From positions 248,001-312,000 of the forward strand of contig NZ_RKLP01000006.1 in assembly GCF_004011865.1 (NCBI RefSeq): a stretch of DNA of 64,000 bases, written 5' to 3'. The notes beneath the pieces were generated by a model. That model was given only the letters and a program-made list of their open reading frames with translations. It did not search any database and was not told the origin of the DNA. Source of the DNA: Prescottella agglutinans (GTDB lineage Bacteria > Actinomycetota > Actinomycetes > Mycobacteriales > Mycobacteriaceae). The translations under genes were made by a program, and so were the position numbers. Below, one piece after another: positions 41,223 through 47,105 of the stretch (the stretch's first letter is position 1; every line of letters begins with the position of its first letter).

Positions 41223-41552
41223 TCAGAGGTACTGGCTGCACGACGGCCAGGCGCCGGCACCCTGGCCCGCCAGGATCGACTCGGCCACCTGGATCTGCTC
41301 CTCGCGGGAGTTGTTGTGTGGCAGTCCGGTTCCGCCGTGCGCGTTCCATGTTCCGGGGCTGATCTGCAGGCCGCCGTAGTAGCCGTTGCCGGTGTCGGCG
41401 CCCCAGTCGCCGCCGCTCTCGCATTGCGCGACGGCATCCCAGTCGCCGCCGGCGGCGTTGGCGGGAGCCGCGGACAGTGCGAGCGGTGCGGTCACGAGTG
41501 CCGTCGAGGCGGCGACGGTGCCGATGGTGCGCGTGATGGTGAACTTCGACAT
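41223..41552 (-). CDS. Secreted Rpf-like transglycosylase
   Basis: A 109-residue resuscitation-promoting-factor domain protein. A signal peptide occupies residues 1-33, cleaved after APANA. The mature part is just the lysozyme-like domain: [13 protein letters not shown] with catalytic Glu45, then [15 protein letters not shown]. It has no LysM, G5 or other wall-binding domain, like short RpfC-type proteins. It cleaves peptidoglycan and supports resuscitation. A hairpin-forming leader lies upstream. Confidence 0.93.
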   Translation of the reverse strand: MSKFTITRTIGTVAASTALVTAPLALSAAPANAAGGDWDAVAQCESGGDWGADTGNGYYGGLQISPGTWNAHGGTGLPHNNSREEQIQVAESILAGQGAGAWPSCSQYL

Positions 41553-41577
41553 GGATGATGTCCTCTCCGTGGTTGAT

Positions 41578-41642
41578 GGCGGGGACTCCGGTGCTGCCGA
41601 CGTCGAACGGTCGCCGGATCGGCCGGAGCTGGTTCCCTCGCC
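41578..41642 (-). promoter_or_regulatory. Structured 5' leader of the Rpf-like gene
   Basis: On the minus strand an outer stem GGCGAGGGA / TCCCCGCC and an inner stem CTCCGG / CCGGAG fold the 65 bases that end 25 bases before the ATG. The segment GAGGGAACCAG recalls part of the c-di-AMP riboswitch, but the second conserved block is missing. Confidence 0.35.
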
Positions 41643-41997
41643 GTGCCCCTGAAAGGTCTTCGATTCCGGTCCCGCTGGGGCAGAACAGTTGTGAAGCGGG
41701 ACGGTGTGCTCGGTCGACTCGAGCTGGCCACGACGCTAGGACGGATCGACCGACGCGTCACCAGTGGATTTTCTGGCACGTCGGTGCAGCAATAGTGGTC
41801 AGCGGGCGGCGTGTCCGCAGGTCGAGCGGTGATCTTGAGCCGTCCGGAGGAGTGAACGGGTGTTCATTCTGTGGTCAGGGTCACGTTTGGGGTGTGATGC
41901 ACGACACTCTCGAGCCCTCTCGAGTGGCGCATTCGTCCCGGTTGCGCTCAACTGTCGCCAAACGTGCATCGGTGTCCAAGCGGCACAGAATGATTCG
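41643..41997. other. Gene-free stretch upstream of the Rpf-like gene
   Basis: No coding sequence. It holds a 9-bp inverted repeat CACGTTTGG (41882-41890) / CCAAACGTG (41958-41966), with GATGCAC / GTGCATC next to it inside the same pair, and CTCGAG twice near 41910-41922. The Rpf promoter should lie here; I cannot place it firmly. Confidence 0.6.
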
Positions 41998-42657
41998 TCA
42001 GTCGGTGCCGACGACGGCCGCGATCTCGGCCACCGTGAGCGGCACAACTCCGATGGACCGGGCATCGGCAAGGCGGTCCGGCGTGATGCGGGACGTGGCG
42101 TCGGTCGCGAGCACCAGGCGATAGTCGCGGCAGGATGCATCGAAGAGCGTCGAGCGAGGGCAGTTCGGGAAGTTGCAGCCCGCGACGACGACGGTGTCGA
42201 TCGCCGCGCGCTGGAGGTGCGCGTCCAGGTCGGTGCGGTGGAAGGCGCTCCATCGTGGCTTCCACATCACGGTCTCGTGCGGCCCGGCCGCCTGGAAGGT
42301 CCCCGCTGTCAGCAGCGTCGGGTCGAGTGCCGGTGCGCCCGGCGGCAGCAGGCCGGAGAGGATCCGGGATCCGGTCGTGCCGGGCCGTGCGATCGGCGCG
42401 TCGTCGCGGGTGATCGCGGTCCTGCGCACCCGATCGACGTCATCGCCGTCGTAGAGACGTACGACGTGCACGATCGGGCGGCCGGCGTGGCGATATGCGT
42501 CGAGAAGCGTCCGCAGGCGCGGCACCAGCCCGGCAGTGCCCGGAACCGGACACGGGCCGTCGTCCGCGAAGTCGTTCTGCATGTCGATGACCAGCAGCGC
42601 GGACGAATTCAGATGGGGGAGAACGTGGTCGTCGAGATCGGCCGTCGAGTCGGTCAT
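41998..42657 (-). CDS. Isochorismatase-like cysteine hydrolase
   Basis: A 219-residue hydrolase of the isochorismatase/nicotinamidase fold. The catalytic triad can be read as Asp25 (VIDMQNDF), Lys133 (VMWKPRWSAF) and Cys166 (AGCNFPNCPRST). The substrate is unknown; amide hydrolysis is typical. It lies on the minus strand behind the thiolase gene but after a strong terminator, so it probably has its own promoter. Confidence 0.88.
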   Translation of the reverse strand: MTDSTADLDDHVLPHLNSSALLVIDMQNDFADDGPCPVPGTAGLVPRLRTLLDAYRHAGRPIVHVVRLYDGDDVDRVRRTAITRDDAPIARPGTTGSRILSGLLPPGAPALDPTLLTAGTFQAAGPHETVMWKPRWSAFHRTDLDAHLQRAAIDTVVVAGCNFPNCPRSTLFDASCRDYRLVLATDATSRITPDRLADARSIGVVPLTVAEIAAVVGTD

Positions 42658-42692
42658 GCGTCGAACCTAGCGGTCGATGGACGCCGGAGACG

Positions 42693-42730
42693 CGAAACGC
42701 TCCCCACTCCGAGGGGTGGGGAGCGTTTCG
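42693..42730 (-). terminator. Terminator of the DUF35-thiolase operon
   Basis: A perfect 15-bp stem (42693-42707 with 42716-42730) and an 8-base loop, starting 26 bases past the thiolase stop. Confidence 0.85.
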
Positions 42731-42755
42731 ACGGTGAGAATCCGTGCGGCCCGGC

Positions 42756-43949
42756 CTAGACCGAGACGATCACCGACGAGCCGTGGCCGAACAGGCCCTG
42801 GTTCGCGGTGATGCCGACGCGGGCGCCCTCGACCTGACGGCCCTCGGCCTGCCCGCGCAGCTGCCAGGTGAGCTCGCAGACCTGCGCGAGCGCCTGTGCG
42901 GGGACGGCTTCGCCGAAGCAGGCCAGACCGCCGGACGGGTTGACCGGGATGCGGCCGCCGATGGTGGTGTCACCGGCGCGCAGCAGGTGCTCGGCCTCGC
43001 CGCGCTTGCACAGGCCCAGGTCCTCGATCCAGTCGAGCTCGACCGAGGTCGCGAGGTCGTACACCTCCGCGACGTCGACGTCCTCGGGCGAGATACCGGC
43101 CTCCTCGTAGGCGGCGTCGCCGATCGACTCCTTGAACGTGCGCTCCGGGGCGGGGACCGCGGACGCCGACTCGGTCGAGAAGTTCGGCATGTCCATGATG
43201 GTCTGCGGGAACGTCGGCGTGACCGTCGAGATCGCCTTGATCCGAACGGGATCCACGATGCCCTTCTTGCGGGCGTACTCCATCGACGTCAGGATGATCG
43301 CCGCGCCGCCGTCGGAGGTGGCGCAGATGTCGAGCAGGTGCAGCGGATCGGCGACCATCGGCGAGGCGAGGACGTCCGCGGCCGCCACCTCCTTGCGGTA
43401 GCGCGCGTACGGGTTGTTCAGGCCGTGCTTGGCGTTCTTCACCTTGACCGCAGCGAAGTCCTCCACCGTGGCGCCGTACAGGTCGATGCGACGGCGGGCG
43501 TTGAGCGCGAAGTAGCCGGGATTGGTCATACCCATCAGCCGGAAGCGCAGCCAGTCCGGGTCGTCCCAGCGCTCACCGGCGTTCGGGGCGAGGAAGCCCT
43601 TCGGGGTGGTGTCCGCGCCGACCACCAGTGCCACGTCGGACAGGCCGGCCAGGATGCGGGCACGGGCGGTGTCGAGGGCCTGCGCGCCGGTGGCGCACGC
43701 CGCGTACGACGTCGCGACGCGGGCGCCGTTCCAGCCGAGGGCCTGTGCGAAGGTGGCGCCGGCGACGTATCCGCCGTAGCCGTTGCGGACCGTCTCGCCG
43801 CCGACGATCAGGTCGACGTCCTTCCAGTCGACGCCGGAATCCGCGAGCGCGGCGCGGGCGGCGGCCACGCCGTACTTGACGAACGAGTGGCCCCACTTGC
43901 CCCACGCGTGCATGCCGACACCGAGGACGGCCACATCGTTGTTGCTCAT
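42756..43949 (-). CDS. Thiolase-like lipid-transfer protein (SCP-x/Ltp family)
   Basis: A 397-residue thiolase-fold protein. The nucleophile Cys85 sits in SYAACATGAQAL, and GHGSSVIV closes the chain. The usual His motif reads NPSGGLACFGEAVPAQ, with no His at the classical position, as in Ltp-type retro-aldolases and lipid-transfer thiolases. It is coupled by ATGA to a DUF35 protein, and such pairs act on acyl-CoA thioesters, for example in sterol side-chain cleavage. It corresponds in place to Rv1627c. Confidence 0.88.
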   Translation of the reverse strand: MSNNDVAVLGVGMHAWGKWGHSFVKYGVAAARAALADSGVDWKDVDLIVGGETVRNGYGGYVAGATFAQALGWNGARVATSYAACATGAQALDTARARILAGLSDVALVVGADTTPKGFLAPNAGERWDDPDWLRFRLMGMTNPGYFALNARRRIDLYGATVEDFAAVKVKNAKHGLNNPYARYRKEVAAADVLASPMVADPLHLLDICATSDGGAAIILTSMEYARKKGIVDPVRIKAISTVTPTFPQTIMDMPNFSTESASAVPAPERTFKESIGDAAYEEAGISPEDVDVAEVYDLATSVELDWIEDLGLCKRGEAEHLLRAGDTTIGGRIPVNPSGGLACFGEAVPAQALAQVCELTWQLRGQAEGRQVEGARVGITANQGLFGHGSSVIVSV

Positions 43950-44398
43950 GCCTGTGCCCCGTTCTCTGCTGCCGCGATCGGCTTCCAACGCCAGATGCTG
44001 CGGTCGCCCGTCTCGTCCGTGTAGAGGGTCTCGACGACCAGCTCGACCGGGTTACCCACCTTGAGGTCCGCCACGCCGAAGCCGTCGGCCACCTGGCCGA
44101 GCACGACGAGGCCCTCGGGCAGTTCCACGGCCGCGAGTGCGAACGGCACGTACGGATCCGTCGTCGGGATGTACGGCGCCGGCGGCTTGTACTGCGCGTC
44201 GGTGTACGACCACACCGTGCCGAAGCGGGACAGCTCGACGTCGTCGAACTCCTCGCCGGAGCAGGCCGGGTTCTTGCAGAAGGTGGTCTCCCGCGGGAAC
44301 GAAATCGTGCCGCAGGACCGGCACTTGGTGCCGATCAGGGCCGGCTCCGGCCCGGTGGTGAACCAGCCTTCGACGGCCGGTGTGGCGGTGTCGCTCAT
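43946..44398 (-). CDS. DUF35 OB-fold/zinc-ribbon acyl-CoA-binding protein
   Basis: A 150-residue partner of the thiolase. A rubredoxin-like zinc site (Cys26, Cys29, Cys41, Cys46) is followed by an OB-fold of about 80 residues (GTVWSYTDAQYKPPAPY, FALAAVELPEGLVVLGQV). DUF35 proteins bind acyl-CoA and stabilise thiolase-like enzymes. It is the first gene of the two-gene operon and is equivalent in position to Rv1628c. Confidence 0.9.
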   Translation of the reverse strand: MSDTATPAVEGWFTTGPEPALIGTKCRSCGTISFPRETTFCKNPACSGEEFDDVELSRFGTVWSYTDAQYKPPAPYIPTTDPYVPFALAAVELPEGLVVLGQVADGFGVADLKVGNPVELVVETLYTDETGDRSIWRWKPIAAAENGAQA

Positions 44399-44762
44399 GC
44401 AAACCTCATCTGCTTGTCGAGCCTGATCGGCCGGTCGTCACAGGTGACCGGCAATGGAACGGGTTGCAGTATGGCATGAGTTAACTGATTCCCGATGTGC
44501 GATCCCATCCACCGGACGGCCGACCGGTTGGAGCATGTCGTCACCGGTCCCGTCGTCCGCGTCGGTCCGCCCAGTGGGACTCGTCCGGGTCGGGAGCGGG
44601 CGGCCCTCGAATCCGAACAAACGACCATAGGCGACACGGGCGCTCGGGATCGGCCGCGCGGCGCGCTGTACTGGGGCGAAACACGCCGACATCGAACGGT
44701 GGAACTCCGCCGATGTCGGGCGACCGACCGTTAGGGTGGGTGCGACTCGTCGGAGGTGCGTA
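44399..44762. other. Gene-free divergent promoter region
   Basis: 364 bases between the DUF35 gene (minus) and the alpha/beta hydrolase (plus). CATACT on the minus strand near 44470 could be a -10 for DUF35. No convincing coding frame, repeat or RNA was seen. Confidence 0.55.
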
Positions 44763-45638
44763 GTGCCCAGAGTGACTGTCAGGCCGGAGGATCGGGTGAT
44801 CAGTCTGCGAGACGGTCGGTCGATGGGATTCGCCGACTACGGACCCGCGGACGGATTCGTCGTGGTCAACGCCCACGGCGAATTGTCGTGCCGACTGGAC
44901 GTCCGGGCCGCTACGCCCATCGCCGAGGCCGCCGGCGTCCGCCTGATCTCGCCGGATCGACCCGGGATCGGGCTCTCCGATCCCAGCCCGGGACGCACCG
45001 TGCTGGACTGGGCTGCCGACGTCGAACAACTACTCGACCGACTCGAAGTCGAACGCGCGGGTGTTCTCGGGTGGTCGATGGGAGGCCAATACGCCGCCGG
45101 ACTCGGCTATGCGCTCTCGGAGAGGATCAGTCGCGTCGCCATCGTCGCGGGTGCCCTGCCGCTGAGCGAGGACGGCGCGATCGCCCGGTTGGGGTCGATG
45201 GACCGTTGGTGCACCCGGATCTCCAGGCGATGTCCCGGCCTGGCCACCGGATGGTTTCGGGGCATGTCGCTCCTCGCCCGCTCGATGCCGAGGCCGTTCA
45301 CGCGCATGTTGGCGCGGTCGGTCGGGACGACCGACGCCGAGGTGCTCGAGAACGTCCTCGACGAGTTGGTCGAAATGACCGGCGAGGGACTGCGCATCCC
45401 GTCCGGTGTGGTCGAGGACTACCGCGCGTGGTCGCGGCCCTGGGGCTTCGCACCGGAGGATCTGGAGGTGCCCGTCGACGTCTGGTGGGGCGCCGCGGAC
45501 CGAATCGTCCCCAAGGAATGGGTGACGGAGCTGGCGAGCCGAATCCCCAAGTCCACCTTGAACATCGGCATGGGTGGACACTTCTTCGCCCAGCTGCACT
45601 ACCGGGAGATCCTGGACTCGCTCGCCGAAGTGCGGTGA
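44763..45638 (+). CDS. Alpha/beta hydrolase
   Basis: A 291-residue serine hydrolase fold. The nucleophile elbow is GWSMGGQ with Ser105. The acid is probably in WWGAADRIVPKEW and the His in GMGGHFFA. An HGELSCR turn may form the oxyanion hole. The substrate is unknown. GTG 44763 has GGAGGTG seven bases upstream. It is monocistronic and convergent with the SRPBCC gene. Confidence 0.87.
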   Translation: MPRVTVRPEDRVISLRDGRSMGFADYGPADGFVVVNAHGELSCRLDVRAATPIAEAAGVRLISPDRPGIGLSDPSPGRTVLDWAADVEQLLDRLEVERAGVLGWSMGGQYAAGLGYALSERISRVAIVAGALPLSEDGAIARLGSMDRWCTRISRRCPGLATGWFRGMSLLARSMPRPFTRMLARSVGTTDAEVLENVLDELVEMTGEGLRIPSGVVEDYRAWSRPWGFAPEDLEVPVDVWWGAADRIVPKEWVTELASRIPKSTLNIGMGGHFFAQLHYREILDSLAEVR

Positions 45639-45656
45639 CTCCCGGGGCTCGTCGCC

Positions 45657-46010
45657 CTATCGCGCTGCTTCGGCCCGCGCCGCGATGTCGGCGAGGTCCT
45701 GCATCATGACCTTCGCGGTGACCCGCATGCCCAGGCGCCCGAACACCGCCATCATGATCTGCTCGAACCCGGACGGCGCCGATTGGCTGGGGCTGAACGT
45801 CATGGCGAGATCGGTGCTCCCGCCGAGATCCGTCATGCGGCGCGTCTCTCGCCACCTGGTGCCGACCTCGTACCCGCTTCCCGCGACACGCTCGACGCGT
45901 GACACACCGCTGAGCGTCTCCGCGTCCCGGTCGATCTCCGTCAGGACGGTCCACACGGCGGCCGGCGTTGCGTCGACGACATGGTGCAGGCGGATCTCGT
46001 TGCTCGACAC
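45657..46010 (-). CDS. SRPBCC family protein, shorter than usual
   Basis: A 117-residue START-like protein (polyketide cyclase/dehydrase group): VDATPAAVWTVLTEIDRDAE at the start and GRLGMRVTAKVMMQDLADIA in the last helix. About 30 residues expected between WRETRRM and STDLAMTF are missing in frame, so one or two strands of the sheet are lost. It may be a compact variant or a decayed gene. GTG 46010 has GGAGGT upstream. Confidence 0.7.
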   Translation of the reverse strand: MSSNEIRLHHVVDATPAAVWTVLTEIDRDAETLSGVSRVERVAGSGYEVGTRWRETRRMTDLGGSTDLAMTFSPSQSAPSGFEQIMMAVFGRLGMRVTAKVMMQDLADIAARAEAAR

Positions 46011-46232
46011 CGACGACCTCCACGCTCCGGGTTGGTTCGGGCCAGCATAGGAGCCGGTGCCGACACGAGCGGGTCTCGCGCGAGGCCCGGTCGGCCCCAT
46101 GGCTGTTCGGTGTTCGCCTTCCGGCACGGCTCGGCGCACGGATCGTGACCCGGATATGGAAGGAGACCCGGAGGTCGGTGGTCCATCTCGACTGGATGGT
46201 GGTGGACGGACCGGCATTCGGCTGGTCCTTCG

Positions 46233-46309
46233 TGGTGCCCTCGGTGAGACTCGAACTCACACTGCACGGGTTTTGAATCCGTTTCCTCTGCCAATTGGGA
46301 TACGAGGGC
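46233..46309 (-). tRNA. tRNA-Leu (CAA), atypical, with encoded CCA
   Basis: Read on the minus strand: perfect 7-bp acceptor stem (GCCCUCG/CGAGGGC), perfect T stem GUGAG/CUCAC with loop UUCGAGU, discriminator A and CCA at 46235-46233. The anticodon loop UUCAAAA gives CAA (Leu). Oddities: the variable loop is only five bases, whereas leucine tRNAs normally have a long arm. There is an A-C mismatch closing the anticodon stem, a C-A mismatch in the D stem and one extra base before the anticodon stem. Confidence 0.75.
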
Positions 46310-46378
46310 GTGCGGGTTCCCACTCTAGAAGATCACGGCCCACAGTCAAACCACCGGTACCCTCGAAGCGTTCGCGCC

Positions 46379-46400
46379 CTGATCGGCGGGCGCCGATCAG
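46379..46400 (+). repeat. Perfect 10-bp inverted repeat before pdtaR
   Basis: CTGATCGGCG-GG-CGCCGATCAG, ending directly next to the AGGAG ribosome site of pdtaR. It may be an operator or an RNA hairpin that limits translation. Confidence 0.7.
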
Positions 46401-46414
46401 AGGAGAATGTCACC

Positions 46415-47035
46415 ATGAACGCTTCCGCTCCGCAGGGCACGGAACGACAGTCGCGGCGCGTGGTGGTGGCGGAAGACGAGGCGTTGATCAGGCTCGACCT
46501 CGTCGAGATGCTCCGCGAGGAGGGCTACGACGTCGTCGGTGAGGCCGGCGACGGGCAGCGTGCCGTCGAGTTGGCGGAGGAGTTGCGCCCGGACCTGGTG
46601 ATCATGGACGTGAAGATGCCGCGCCGCGACGGGATCGATGCGGCGTCGGAGATCGCCGCGAAAAGGATTGCGCCCGTGGTGATCCTGACCGCCTTCAGTC
46701 AGCGTGAGCTGGTCGAGCGCGCGCGGGACGCCGGTGCGATGGCGTACCTCGTGAAGCCGTTCTCCAAGGCCGATCTCGTGCCGGCGGTGGAACTGGCGGC
46801 GAGTCGGTTCACCGAGATCGCGCTGCTCGAGCGGGAGGTCTCGACGCTGTCCGAGCGGCTCGAGACCCGCAAGGTCATCGAGCGCGCCAAGGGCATGCTG
46901 ATGCAGTCTCAGGGGCTGAGCGAGCCGGAGGCGTTCAAGTGGATCCAGCGCGCCGCGATGGATCGTCGGACGACGATGAAGGTGGTCGCCGAGGTCGTTC
47001 TCGACACGCTCGGGGGTGCCGCCGCGGGCGAGTGA
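46415..47035 (+). CDS. pdtaR: ANTAR response regulator PdtaR
   Basis: A 206-residue two-component regulator that acts by RNA antitermination. The receiver domain (residues 14-130) has the acid pair AEDE, phosphoacceptor Asp65 in VIMDVKMPR, Thr in ILTAFS and Lys in LVKPFS. The ANTAR domain (about 140-200) carries RKVIERAKGMLMQSQGLSE. Length and Asp65 agree with M. tuberculosis Rv1626. The partner kinase PdtaS is encoded elsewhere. The start at ATG 46415 follows AGAGGAG. Confidence 0.95.
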   Translation: MNASAPQGTERQSRRVVVAEDEALIRLDLVEMLREEGYDVVGEAGDGQRAVELAEELRPDLVIMDVKMPRRDGIDAASEIAAKRIAPVVILTAFSQRELVERARDAGAMAYLVKPFSKADLVPAVELAASRFTEIALLEREVSTLSERLETRKVIERAKGMLMQSQGLSEPEAFKWIQRAAMDRRTTMKVVAEVVLDTLGGAAAGE

Positions 47036-47074
47036 GTCGGCCCGACACCCGACGCGCGGGGAGGAAGGGCGTGC

Positions 47075-47097
47075 CTGTCGGCGCGGCTCCCTAGACT
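47075..47097 (+). promoter_or_regulatory. RecA-independent DNA-damage (PafBC-type) promoter of polA
   Basis: cTGTCGG (47075-47081), CG, eight bases, TAGACT (47092-47097). It fits tTGTCRGtg-N8-TAnnnT except for the first T and the TG. It lies eight bases before the GTG, so the transcript is almost leaderless. Confidence 0.5.
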
Positions 47098-47105
47098 GGT
47101 CAACC

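Noticed and set aside
41553-41720. c-di-AMP (ydaO/yuaA) riboswitch before the Rpf-like gene
   Set aside because: A GAGGGAACC segment resembles the first conserved block, but the second block (GGTGAAUC type) and the overall arrangement are not found. Kept only as an unspecified structured leader.
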